From Hawksworthiomyces lignivorus (lineage: Eukaryota > Ascomycota > Sordariomycetes > Ophiostomatales > Ophiostomataceae), in assembly GCA_002917075.1 (NCBI GenBank), contig NTMA01000061.1, forward strand, positions 62,001 through 126,000: DNA of 64,000 nucleotides, in the 5' to 3' direction. Numbering within the stretch: position 1 is the first letter of the stretch; each line of letters opens with the position of its first letter. This document shows, piece by piece, positions 24,435-35,587 of the stretch. Both the position numbers and the translations under genes were made by a program. The notes under the pieces are model-generated. The model was given only the letters and a program-made list of their open reading frames with translations. It searched no databases and was not told where the DNA came from.

Positions 24435-24824
24435 ATGTACAGACACTAAAAGCGCTTTGCGGCCTTAAATTGCCAAGAAAAAAAAATTGATAGACACTAT
24501 ATCCTTGGTGCTCCAAGGATTAAATATACGATGAGCTTAGCTTACGAGTCGTTTGACGGGTCCCGCGTCTCGGCAGAGAGGACGCGGCGATGGCGAGCGG
24601 CGCAACTACAGTGAAGGGATTAAAGGTAGATCATGCAAGGCTAGTGAATGAATGAGCACGCGACTGAAGACAAAAGCTTTTAAGTCTAGTATGTCTAGCC
24701 AACTAACTATCTTGGTCTAACACACATACACATGTGTATATCCTAAGCCTTTTAACAAAGCGAGTTGGATTTCCTCCTGTTGGCTCGTCCCAGGCGCGCA
24801 TCAACAAGACTACTGGCTTCGTGC
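24435..24824. other. Convergent 3' region
   Basis: Shared 3' flank of the P4H-like gene and the RRM gene. AT-rich and without a gene. Confidence 0.6.
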
Positions 24825-26070
24825 TCAGTTGTCTCTCCTGCGCCAGTTGTTAGACTCCAAAGCTCTCGGCTTTGAAGCAGCCTGTTTGCTCTCCGCCTCT
24901 CCCTGCTTTCGCCGTTCCGGGTACCCCCGTGCAAACGACACATGAAGACGGCCGCCGTCGTAAGGCTTGCCGTTTAGGGCCTGGATCACATTGCTGGCCT
25001 CCTCCTCGGTCTCAAAGTCGACAAAGCAGTAGTTGTGGTTGCCCGGCTTCTTCCTCTCTGCTTCATAGGCTGTGACCCGCTTTCCAATCGCTACCCTGTA
25101 ACGAAGGAAAAAAACTTAATTAGATCAAACACAGACTGTAATAGGGGTGGGGAATGCGCACGGGTTGAAGCCGGCGAGCAGCTCCTGCATCTCCTCGTGG
25201 TTCTGGTCCTGGTTGACCATCTGGCCTAGCCCGCCGATGTAGAGCCGCTTGCCCTCGCGCTGCTCAAAGACGCGGTTGAAGTGGTCCAGCGCCGCGTTGG
25301 GCCCCTGCGCGGGATCCGTCGCCTCGCCGTAGCGGCGCCGCGCCGTGGTGGGCTCGCCACCCTCGGCGCTCGGCCGCTTCCAGTCGCCCCACCGCTGGAA
25401 GGCTGCCTGCCGGTCGCCGCTGTCGCGGCTGCTGCTCCAGCGGCTAGCGCCGCCACCGCCGCCGCCGCCGGTGCGCGGCTGCTTGGGCTGGCAGGGGCCG
25501 ACCTTGAGCGGACGGCCGCGGATAGTCGCGCTCAGCGACTCGAGCGCGCTCTCGGCCGTCTCGCGCTGGCGGAAGTCCACAAAGCAGTAGCCCGGGTTGC
25601 GCCCGCTGACGGGGTCGACCGAGATGTGGATCTGCGCATAGTCGCCAAAGCCCTGCTCCGCGAGCGCCTCCTCGATCTCCTGCGGCTTGACCGCGTAGAG
25701 GAGGTTTCCTGTGTCCAGAGGTCAGTCACGCGCGCACAAAAGGGCCAAAGAGCGCCGGGCAAGAAATGCATGCGCACCGAGATAGATGCGCCGGCCCTCT
25801 GCCAGGGCGTCGGGCTGGTCCTCGCCGCTGTGCGTGGGCTCCATGTTGGCGATGCGACGGAGGTAGGAGGCAGCAGTGTATTGCCTGTACGATTTATGCT
25901 TCTGCTCGGTTGCCGGCGTGGCAAGGGGCCCAATGTCACGGAATGCTTGTATAACGTTTGCGCTGAAGAAGACGGCCGACTCGCAAATTTTCTGATCGTC
26001 GTTGTGGATTCTGCTGACATAATACTACTAGTATTCAACTCACCGCCGAGATGCTAACAGGGGGGGCCAT
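24825..26070 (-). CDS. Two-RRM RNA-binding protein
   Basis: Predicted RNA-binding protein with two RRM domains. Exons: 25991-25778, 25708-25162 and 25095-24825, plus a tentative first exon 26070-26044 (MAPPVSISA, GTGAGT donor). This model closes in frame at 352 aa. RRM1 has RNP2 RRIYLGNLLYAV and RNP1 NPGYCFVDF. RRM2 has KRLYIGGLGQM and NHNYCFVDFETEEE. A Gly/Ser/Arg-rich linker joins them. The C-terminus reads through RRKQGEAESKQAA to a TGA at 24825, so the longer open frame reaching 24752 is in the wrong frame. Two introns use an unusual GTGCGC donor. If the first exon is wrong, translation could start at ATG 25844 (MEPTHSGED). The target RNA is unknown. Confidence 0.8.
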
Positions 26071-26762
26071 AGCGGCCCAAGCCTTTGCAGATCTCTGCAT
26101 GCACATCTGGTTCTCGTTTGAAATAGCAACGCAGTATTTTGGGTTAGAGAAACGGCCTCCGTGGCATGAAAACGCAAATCTTGTTTGAGCTTCTTTCATT
26201 GTCTTGAAATGAAACATAATAACAGCAATAGCAAACAAAAAAGCTCAAGCGAGCTAGGGCTAGTATATTGACGATAATCTTATGTATACATGACTGGAGC
26301 AGTGGAGCTTAAGCCCCAAAAACGGCTGAAGTTTGGAAAAGACAAATGAGTAAATTTGCATATTTTAACCAGGGACAACCTTGTTTGCTTCATCTTTTCA
26401 CCCGCCAGCAAGTCAGGACCCGGTTCGAGTGAAAAAACAGCTGTAAATAGATAATAACCGGAATTAATATCGACTTATATTGGCCAACACCGTCCCATTC
26501 CCAACGCCGCAACTTTTGGAAATGAATTTCTGCCGATAAGGCGGGTATGCCAAGGAATGATTTTGATAAATCGGTCAGTCTTGGTATCGAAGCGATGCAA
26601 ATGACGCTGCATTCCCCAACTGGTGTCCGGCTTGCCGAATCCCGTATAGAGGTTGGACTTCACAGTTCAAAATTTCTAGGTTTATAAGACTAGAAAGAGC
26701 CCTCTCCAGAGCAGATACCTCATTTTATATCCTCATACCATTTCACCTTAGGCTTAGACGAC
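26071..26762. other. Intergenic region
   Basis: Divergent flank between the RRM gene and the expansin-like gene. AT-rich with no coding signal. Confidence 0.6.
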
Positions 26763-27578
26763 ATGGCTTATGTTAGATCTCTTTTTGCTACAGCGGCAGC
26801 GGTTCTATTTGCTCTGCCAGCTGTGGTATTGGCCGTCCATGGCACCGCACAATCTACTGGCGGCAACTTAAGCGGCGGGACCTGTATGTTCAACAACTAC
26901 ACTTTCCCTGAAAAGATCTATGGTGCTGGTCTCGCTGGGCCTAACTGGGACTCGGGAAATATGTGTGGCGCATGTCTATATGTCACCGGTGATCGAGGAA
27001 GTATAAGGGTTATGGTATGATGCACTCAAACGTCCCTCTAGACATAGTCTGCGGCCGGGCTAGAACAAAACCGAACTAACTTTGTGCTCATAGGTCGTCG
27101 ATGAGTGCCCTGGCTGCAAAGAAAATCAAGTCAACATATTTCAAGACGCCTTTCCCAAAGTCGGCGACCCCACGAAAGGAACCATAGATATCGAGTGGAA
27201 TATTATAACATGCGGTCTCGGCTCAAACATTCGTCTTCGAAATAAGACGGGATCGTCGAAATACTGGTTTGTCTCACGATGTCCACTTCTACCTGCTCGA
27301 ACTTACTACTAAACTTGCTTCGGTATCATAGGTTCGAGATGCAGGTTCTCAATAGTAATTTGCCCGTGACCGCCCTCGACGTCAGCACAGACGGCGGCCA
27401 GACATGGCAACCGACAGACCGCCAAGACTACAATTACTTCAAGAAAGCAGGAGGCGGAGGCGGCTTTGGGAGCGACACGGTAACCGTCCGGATCAGCTGC
27501 TTAGATGGAAAGAAAGTCATTGCGCCCCAAATCGGCGTGAAGGGCGATACGGAATACGCAACTCCTGTGAACTGTTAA
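26763..27578 (+). CDS. Secreted expansin-like protein (DPBB plus CBM63-like domain)
   Basis: Small secreted wall-loosening-type protein of 223 aa. Exons 26763-27014, 27094-27266 and 27332-27578, both introns with CTAAC/CTAAA-type branch sites. Residues 1-24 are a signal peptide ending VVLA. The first domain is a double-psi beta-barrel (HGTAQSTGG start, CGACLYVTG, VVDECPGCKENQVNI with the conserved Asp). The second resembles the EXLX1/CBM63 beta-sandwich (VTALDVSTDGGQTWQPTDRQ followed by DYNYF). Both domains are present, as in bacterial EXLX1 of about 230 aa, and there is no separate CBM1. Expansins are non-hydrolytic and bind cellulose or chitin-glucan walls; which wall this acts on cannot be told. 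Confidence 0.85.
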
Positions 27579-27697
27579 ACGCTGAGCTCTAACGAACAAA
27601 CTTCCGCAAGCGTCAATCTGTGCAGGCAAGACTATGGGTATTTTTGGTGAAACATTAATTCAATAGTATTTAGAGCTTATGGACAACCTATTTTTCT

Positions 27698-29050
27698 TCA
27701 AGATACTAACACGGTCGCAAGACGCTGTCGCTCTTGGAAGAACTCGCCAACTTTTGGAGCGCCTGATTGCTATAATTAGTCAAATGAAGCTTGTGGTGGT
27801 TTAATGGACGGCCACATACCCTGTTTCTCTACGATGATGCCGCCAGGCTTAACGGGATTCATGGTCTAGTTCCAAAAAGTCAGCAGCCTGCCAGTGGTTA
27901 TTCCCACAGACGTTGCAACCTACAATATCGTGACTTGGCGTGCTGAAGTACGCAATAGTTTTCCTATTTCGAGGCAATTCAGTCGCTGCACTCTTGGGGA
28001 ATATGACGCGGTGGATATTGGCTTTGCAGACACCATCCGTCATTCCCTCTAGGGTCAACCCGACGTTTACCTAGACCTGTAAGCATATTGCTAGTGTTCA
28101 TCCTTGGAGCTAAAGTCACGTACGAGAACAGTATTCGGAATGATGGGTGCGGAAATCCACACTCCTGATTCCAAGTCAACCTCGCCTTGTACGAGCTGGA
28201 TGCCCGTCTGCTTCTTAGCATCTTCTGTAGGCAAGTAGATCTGAAGGCCTGGCTGGCCGTTTTTTTCTTGAAATAGAAGCGTTATGTCGCCCCACTTGTC
28301 CGAATCAGCCAGACTGTAATATCGGCAATTCCTGCAGCTGTGGACTAACTCACATCTATGCAATAAATCCAATATGTCAGCATCTATCGGCAGCCAGCCG
28401 CCGGCTTCTGAACCCACATACCTTTATGGCTTCCAGCACGGATGTCATCGCTTTCCGGGGGTTTGTCCAGAGCCGGGTAGTTTAGTAGTGACAGGCCATT
28501 CGACCCTGCATCTTTGTGGGTAGCTCGGAAAAAGCCCTTGGGCAGCTGGTGATCGAGCGGCTGTTAGCTTGGCAGTGACACTTGCAGTTTGCTCGGTGGA
28601 CAGACTCACGTCAAAGGCTAGTGACAAGATATCGAGGATTCGCAGCGAAGCCTCGAAGCACTTATTATCAAATTCAACAAGTTCTTGCTTATATTTCTGG
28701 ATGGAAGCTGGCAGTGTCTGTGTTGTCTCAGATTCTCCAGCGCTAGATCTGAATCTCCCCCAAATGAAGCTCTCTTTGAGATCTGCCTTGGACCGAGCGC
28801 GCTCGTCTAGTGACCCCATTATTCCAATGTAGCCATTGCCCGCCGCGTCTTTTGAGCAGGATGCTCTCTCTTCTTTTGGCACTGCGTGGATCAGAGAAGA
28901 CAGTTCAAATGCGCGATCGACATCGCTCTGCGTGATACCCGTTCCCTCAAGATCTAAATGAATGAACCCGATCGTGGACAGCGCCTGCAAGACTTCTTTC
29001 GGTGTGGACCTTGTAAGAGAGATGAGCGGAACCTCAGGTGCTGATGCCAT
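27698..29050 (-). CDS. IPNS-type 2OG-Fe(II) oxygenase with 2-nt micro-exon
   Basis: Non-haem Fe(II)/2-oxoglutarate dioxygenase of the isopenicillin-N-synthase-like family, about 331 aa, predicted soluble. Exons: 29050-28610, 28545-28422, 28355-28354, 28294-28124, 28070-27924, 27865-27820, 27762-27698. The iron triad is His/Asp in AGSHKDWGDITLLF and the distal His in ANIHRVIFPKS. The 2OG anchor Arg is in PRNRKTIAYFSTPS. The N-terminal DIOX_N-like region runs from VPLISLTRSTP to LKESFIWG. The Asp codon of HxD is only completed by the 2-nt exon; no single GT-AG intron restores the frame. The length and every other junction match the family. The start is ATG 29050 (MASAPEVPLISL). It is divergent from an NCS1 nucleobase permease. 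The substrate is unknown; a nucleobase hydroxylase of the thymine-7-hydroxylase kind is one possibility. Confidence 0.82.
28354..28355 (-). other. Candidate 2-nucleotide micro-exon
   Basis: The dinucleotide AT (minus strand) is preceded by an intron 28421-28356 (GTATGT donor, GCTGAC branch, CATAG acceptor) and followed by an intron 28353-28295 (GTGAGT donor, CTGAT branch, CAAG acceptor). Splicing both gives AAA GAT TGG GGC, encoding K-D-W-G. Confidence 0.6.
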
Positions 29051-29732
29051 GTCGCTAACTGCCAATGCTCCTTTTGCAAATACGCTCTGCTATCGATTAT
29101 CTTCGCTTCAGACGAGCTAGCCAAGAAAAGATCAGTAGAGTGCCCAAGGATATTGCATGTTCTGTACAGGCGCTCATACGCCTTTAGTAAATATGTTCAT
29201 ACCCGTAACATGTGGTTACTGTTGTGATGGCCTGAGAATATGATAAGCCCTCGGCCGAGCCTCTTCTTATCTGCGTCGAATGCAACCAAAACTTACTGAT
29301 CACTTCAAGCGATTTGGCCTGAACCTAACCTGTTGCATGCATAGCGTAAGCTGATCACAAAACTATCCTAAACCTTGTCCAGCATTAACTAGCAATTTTA
29401 CAGTGGCATGCCCTCAATGGGGCCTAGGTAGTTTAAGTAACCGCGACTCCGCTGCTCCAACGATAAGATAGATTGCCTATCTCGGATCACAGAGCAGAGT
29501 ATCTAATCTATGTCATCTAATTGGACGTTGGTTCTATTGTACTGTAGTATTTGAAGAATACGAGGCTCCGCTCAGGATTACTTTCATATTCGCAAGGGTC
29601 CGCTATTACCATCGTAACTCTGACTGTGTTCTGTCGCACTTGGATTTGCCTTTTGCTTTGTTCAAAGCTTTTCATTCCCAAGCAGTTTCGCTCTGCTCCT
29701 TTGAACCTCGTGCCTGTCTTTTTTGATTCTAG
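29051..29732. promoter_or_regulatory. Divergent promoter with clustered GATA sites
   Basis: 682 bp between the 2OG oxygenase and the NCS1 permease. GATA motifs of the AreA/NIT2 type lie at 29098 (TTATCT), 29241 (TGATAAG), 29266 (CTTATCT), 29461 (CGATAAGATAG) and 29477 (CTATCT). The density suggests nitrogen-metabolite control of both genes; that is inference from motif content. Confidence 0.6.
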
Positions 29733-31660
29733 ATGAAGACCATGATCAACAAGGGCAGCCTGCGCAAGGTTGGCCGCAAGGCTAAGCTGGCACTGACAAC
29801 TAAGGAGGGATTCAAGAACGCTATCAAAGTGCAAACGTCTGACTTTGCACCTTCGAGCCATGGATTCATCTGGTCGAACGCCCACATGGACCCGAGTCCG
29901 CCATCTGAGCGGACTTGGAGCTGGATCCATTACTTTGCTGTGTGGTACTCGTACAACTTCACATCCGGTGCCTGGGCAGCCGCATCGTCTCTTCTGAGCT
30001 TGAACGTAAACTGGTGGCAGGCCATCTTGGCCTGCATTGTTGGCTCCATGATCAGCGGCCTCGCTGTGGCCCTAAATTCGAGACAGTCATCAAGGTATCA
30101 TATTGGTTTTCCGACTCTTCAGCGTGTTTCATTCGGTAGGGGCTTCTCCTTCTTTTCATGCAATATCGAGGAGTTTGGCTGACTCGTTCCCATAGGACTA
30201 TTCGGCTCCCTGTTCCCCGTCTTTACTCGTGCGGTGGTGTCCGTTCTCTGGATCGGTGTGACCGTGTACCAGAGTTCATTGTTTCTTGATATCGCCTTTA
30301 GGTATGAGAACGGCATGGCTCAATGCTCTCTATAAATGACTATTAACATCCATTGCAGGTGTGTTTTTGGCAATGCCTGGTACAACATGCCCAACACCTT
30401 CCCTGCGAGCGCCACCATCACGACGCGCAAATTTGTCGCCTGCTTGATTTTGTGGATCTGCTCGTATCCCGCAATGCTGCTTAAGATTCACAAAATGCGC
30501 TATTTCTGGACGTTGAAGGCGTGGATTATTCCTCCGATCACCATTGGATTTTTCATCTACTGCATGGTGGTGGGAAGTAAGGGTGCCGTGTCTTACTCGG
30601 CCACGCCCCATCCGCTGACCGGCTCGAAGCTGGGCTGGGCTTTCATGTATAGCGTGCAGGCCATCATTGGCAGTTTTTCTCCCATGATCGCATCCAATCC
30701 CGATATTGCCAGATACGCCAACAGGCCGAGCGCCACGGGCTGGTCGCAATTCCTCACGATCACGTTCTGGAAGTCGGTCGTCTGCATCATCGGCATCTTC
30801 GGGACCAATGCCTTCGCGTACAAGTATGGAAAGACGTACTGGAATCTGTGGGATATGTGCGACGTGATTCTTACGAACAACTGGACCGGCGGTGTTCGCT
30901 TCGCCATCTTTTTGTTCTCGGCTCTGATGGCCGCCTCGGAGCAGATCAAGAACTTGTCCGCAAATATGATCTCGTTTGGCGCTGACTCGGCATCCCTGCT
31001 GCCGAAATACATCAACATCAACCGCGGCATGGTCCTGGGCCTGACCATCGGATTCGTCATCCAGCCGTGGCACATTCTTGCGACGGCCACCGCCTACCTT
31101 ACCTTCCTTACTGGCTACAGCCTTTTCATGGGAGCGATCCCGGCCATTGCTGTGGTCGACTACGTTCTGCGCAAGGGCAATGTCGATGTCCTGTCGCTTT
31201 ACACTGCAAATAAGGGTACGTTCCAGGTAGTATCTCTCTTGGACGATCTCTGCTAACCAAAAATTTAGACTACTGGTACTTCAAAGGCTGGAATTGGAAA
31301 GCATATGCTGCTTATTTTATGGCCATCTGGCCTGTGTGCCCTGGGCTTGCATATCAATTCAACAAGAGCGCTCCAATCTCACAGGGGTGGATCCATCTGT
31401 ATCAGATCGGCTGGCTCTTTGCTGTCTTCATGGGAGCGTTCGTGTACGTCGCGCTGTCATACCTATTCAAGGACGCTGCCATGTTTGAGGCGCAACGTTA
31501 TCCATGGGAGTCCTACGCAGATAATCAGCGTGACTTACTGGACAAGGAACCTGAGCACGCGGTTTTGGAGGGAACTCCGCCAAGAGAGTCCGACTCGGAA
31601 CATGGCCCGGATCTTTCAGAGAAGAACGAAAAAGCTGTCGAGGTGGTTACAGCCGTATAA
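29733..31660 (+). CDS. NCS1-family nucleobase/allantoin permease (Fur/Dal4 type)
   Basis: Plasma-membrane proton symporter for a nucleobase-like substrate (uracil, allantoin or uridine class). Exons 29733-30135, 30196-30301, 30359-31215 and 31269-31660; 585 aa. About twelve membrane segments. Family marks are the N-terminal SERTWSWIHYFAVWYSYNFT, WWQAILACIVGSMISG, GIGFPxxxR-like YHIGFPTLQRVSFG, NTFPASATITTRKFVACL, SNPDIARYANRP and GYSLFMGAIPAIAVVDYVL. The C-terminal cytosolic tail is acidic with Lys residues, suited to ubiquitin-driven endocytosis. Substrate specificity cannot be read from sequence alone. The GATA-rich promoter fits nitrogen regulation. Confidence 0.9.
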
Positions 31661-32770
31661 GGCTTGATTTTGTAGCTTATCGATAGAACTGTCATGAATC
31701 ATCTAGCCAAAAGGACCTTTTTATGACGATGTTTATTGCACAGGTCGTAGTTCAGTCCTCACACATGCTAGGCTTTTGTGGGTGACCCACACAATTTTCT
31801 TTTAGAAGTCCAGCACTGCTGTAAAAATGTAGCAAGTTCCGACAGTATGGCGACGATGATGGCAATCGCCCGCAATACAAGGTTGGTAATGGTGCTAAAA
31901 CTGATTCGCAATGCAACGCGCGACCCGATATCTACGTATCGTCAACTTACAGGACTAGGCGTATATAAGCCTAGCCGTTTTTGTCTCTGATGAAATAGAT
32001 CGCGACTTACTGGAGACTCATTTTTTTCGCCTGGACAACATGCGTGGTTGTCTCTGCATGCATATAGTTGCATCCTCGGCCGAGCCACTGATATACACGG
32101 TTCTCTTATCTTGGGCCTGGCCATTTAACGTTGTTGTAGCTGGTTCTTGGCACAACCAGCAAAGAGGGGTTGGAGACTCTAGTTGTCTGCCAGCAGCCAA
32201 CTAGGATCCGGTAGATAGCTGATAATACTACAGCGGCCCCTTCCGAAGGGGAGGCTGCAGTGGCTGGTTGGAGAGAAAATAGAAGACTTCCATAAGTGAC
32301 AAGTCACTGACTCTCCAACAATAGCACAGAGAGAGCTCTCCAGCGCACCGACGATCTGTTAACCTTTCTGGGATTAAACGTGGAGAAAGGTATCGGCCGA
32401 GTCCATATTCGCAAAAGCCAATTAAATGGCAAATGCTGGCAAGAAAATTGAAAATCTTTGATATATTAAACCAAATTCAGTAACGGTCTATCGTCTTTGA
32501 AGGTGAATACTAGACTTCTTCGAAGTGATTGCGCCAAGAGATAACCGAAAGAAGCACCGCGATTCGAGAGAATCTAAAAAAGAGGGCATCTCTGAATTAT
32601 CATCTCAGCGTCGGCGGTCGATTACAATGAGGAAGGCTAGTGGACAGAAAGAAGAAATCTGGGTTCGATTGTCTTTCATATGAACGATGCAAAGAAAATA
32701 TATATACGTGCTCATGTACGTCTAACAACAAGTCTATGGGCCTCCGAAGTAGATACTCCATCTAGTTCAC
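31661..32770. other. Convergent intergenic region
   Basis: About 1.1 kb between the 3' ends of the permease and the SDR gene. AT-rich around 32440-32720, with short open frames only. Confidence 0.6.
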
Positions 32771-33890
32771 CTAGGTTGTCCAGCCGTCGCCCTGAAAGAT
32801 GATTAGCCACTTCTTCTTGATGGCTGTAAGTTGTAATAGTAAATATCGACTTACCAAGCCAAGAACCTTCTGTCCTCGGTTCCACTCAACCGCAAGCTGT
32901 TCGCCCATCCATTGGCCCTGCGTCCGTTCGTAGCCCTCCTCCGTATCATACCCTTCTCCTCCTGCAACAAAAACGGCCTTTCCGTTGAGGGTGCTGTCCG
33001 CAGCGCATTGCAAGATCATCTGCGCGACGTCCTTGGGTTGATTGAGGGGAAGCTTCTCAGCGATCCACTTATCTCTTACTCCAGAGAGCAGCTGCGTATC
33101 GGTCGCCCACGGGCAGATTGCATTTACTCGCACACCATATCGTAGAGGAGCCCACGGCCTCAGAGCGCGCATGAGACCCATCACGCCGTGCTTTGCCGTA
33201 GAATAGGCGAAGAGGCCGGGCGCCTCGGTGATACCGGCAATGGAAGAGACGAGCACGATCGAGCGGGAGAAGTCGTCGGCGGGCGGGCTGGCTTTCATGT
33301 AGGCCAGGGCCATGCGGCTGAACATCAGTACACTGGTTAGGTTGATGTCTAACCGAGACTTTAAGTCTTGTGGCTCCTGCGGTCGCTCGTTAGCGCGAGA
33401 TGTTGTTTTTTCAGGTGCCTATCTCAATTACACGTACTTCGCGGACAGTCTCCAGGTTCAAGTTCTCGGGCTCGAAGAATCCTGGAGCCTCGCTGACAGC
33501 AGCACAGCAGATGGCGGCATCGACTCGACCGTGGGCTTTGTGTGCGGCATCGAAGAGGGCGAGCTGCGAGGCATACTCTCTTACGTCAACCTTCTGGAAT
33601 GTAACAGAACCATTGTTACCTCCTTGCTCTGCCTGGAGTGCCGCCTCGACCTGCTTGCCCTTGTCGTCTGCCCAGTCTCCGAAAAAGACATGCGCACCGG
33701 CGCGGTAGGCCAACCCTACAGTGGCAGCACCGACACCTTGCGCACCACCTTGTTTCTGTCAGCTTGTGCTGGTCCAAGGTCTGTAAGCTTGAGTTAAGGT
33801 GAAAGGTGAGGTTTCCTTCGTACCTGTCAGCACCAAAACTTTCCCCTTCAGATTCTCCAACACGCTTTGCGAGATCGGAATTGCCGTCAT
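32771..33890 (-). CDS. Short-chain dehydrogenase/reductase
   Basis: NAD(P)-dependent oxidoreductase of the classical SDR fold, about 306 aa. Exons 33890-33824, 33748-33438, 33376-32855 and 32791-32771. Splicing joins LVLTG to GAQGVGAATVG, the TGxxxGxG cofactor loop. Asp in FFGDWADD fits NAD preference. The catalytic site is SSIAGITEAPGLFAYSTAKHG (Ser, Tyr, Lys), and VNAICPWATDTQ follows. The short last exon (GDGWTT) is preferred to reading through 32854-32792, which would add a hydrophobic tail. Substrate unknown. Confidence 0.85.
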
Positions 33891-35587
33891 CGTGTCAAGA
33901 TTCCCTCTTCCACCTTAAAGAAGAATGGATTTGGAAGTCGTATTCTGCCAGAGTTTATTACTACACTCGAAATTTGGGGTTTTTGGTTAAAGAAGTCGGA
34001 TTTGAGCCTGGGTCCGAGATCCAAACAGCAAACACCCCCGCCCTAGGCCCATCTAACCTAGTTTCAGCTCGGAGGTTGCAGCGGCCCCGAGGGCCAAACA
34101 CGGCAGATTTGCAAATCGTTTAAATGACTGCTGGTTTAATCGCGGTACTGGTGCTACACTACACCATGCCGATGCGAGCGGGGATTCTTCGGAAAACAAA
34201 AAAAATGCGGGGCTGGACCTCCTAAGTTGGTAGGGGGCTCTATTAGCTCTCGGCTGCATATGTCCGCTGCTCGTGCCCTTTGGTGCATGATGTAAACCTC
34301 GCGTCTTGTGATGCTATCTATTGCTATCGAGGAATTTGAGTCAATGAATTTCATGCGTTTACCCCTTCTGGTTTCTACCATGGATGCACTCTCGCTTAAT
34401 GATCAACAAGCCGCCAACCACAAGGTTGCCATCGTTGTCGCCGAGGCCAGTGGCTGCAGTCCGACGATGACCCAAGTTTCTCGCGCCAAGAAGCTCTGCA
34501 GTTGCAATGCTGAATACGGATAAGAGCCTGAACATGTCTGTGGCCGGTGGCATGACCATCCAGTCACGTAAGACCACAGTGTCTTTAAAGAATTAAGATG
34601 TCTCTTCCTATGAGAAGAAGTACACAAGGAGCAAAGGAAGATTGCCATGATCCGGCCAACGATGAGAGCCCACGGTAAAGCTCATGCAATCTTGAAACGC
34701 TAGATGAAGAGCGGTGATCAGAGACGAACCCTAATGTGCTAGGTAATACATCGTCATCTCTCTAGGTTCACGCTTATAGACAGTTGACTCACATTTCGTA
34801 CTGCAGAAACAACTTGCGCTGCCTAAAATAATTTGTTGTCCATACCACAGCTACTCTCATGTGAACGGTTGCAGGTGGTGTGGAGAAGTTCGTCGGCATC
34901 TTCCGTTGCCTGGAGAGACTGCTAGTGTTCAAGGAGAAAACGACAAACCCTTAAGCTCCCATCAATACTGTCGACGAAGATATTCAGAGGACCAAGACAA
35001 ACTTCTGAGCACTGGTGTTCACTAGTTTACACCTTTCGTAATATGTATTCCTTTCTTCTTTGGCAATATCACTATCCTGCACGGCTTTTCCCGCCTAGAT
35101 ATTGAGGTCATATCATCATTATAACAACATGAATCTACTCTCGAGTAGTGCGAACCTGGTAGCAACAACCCTTTCCTAGCCTAGAGCGGCATTCCCGCTT
35201 CAATTGCCGAGCCAGAATTGCAACGTGAGGCCGGTGTCAGTGGAGACAGCGCCTCCCCACATGCAATTTGATGGTTTTAGACTCCTTCCCCGCAAAAAGA
35301 GAAGATCTGTGAAAGTTGAGTAATTTTGACTGGCTCGAACCTAGAGATCATCCAATGTGCAGAGGCCCTTTTCTGAACGAAATAGTTTTATGCCAATAAT
35401 TCGCTTGTATACATGCGACACCCTGGAATATAGCGATGTGGGAACAGCCTGGGTCCAGCCTCGGTTATACAAACTGAAAGCAGAGGATCTACATATATTT
35501 TGAAATCCTCGGGAGGGAGAAAAATTAATTAACTGTAACAAAATCAATTCAACTAGTTAATTTGTTCTCGTGGATTTGTGATTCATC
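33891..35587. other. Intergenic region, possible gene remnant
   Basis: 1.7 kb between the SDR and MFS genes. The stretch 34390-34600 is GC-richer and open in several frames on both strands, so it may be a decayed gene, but I recognise no family. The rest is AT-rich, with nothing else supportable. Confidence 0.45.

Noticed and set aside
24752..24943. C-terminal frame ending in KSNSLC for the RRM protein
   Set aside because: The RRM2 frame reads through a different phase to a TGA at 24825; the longer frame does not join it.
34308..34577. Overlapping short ORFs on both strands as a gene
   Set aside because: No recognisable domain, no consistent splice model; kept only as a possible remnant.
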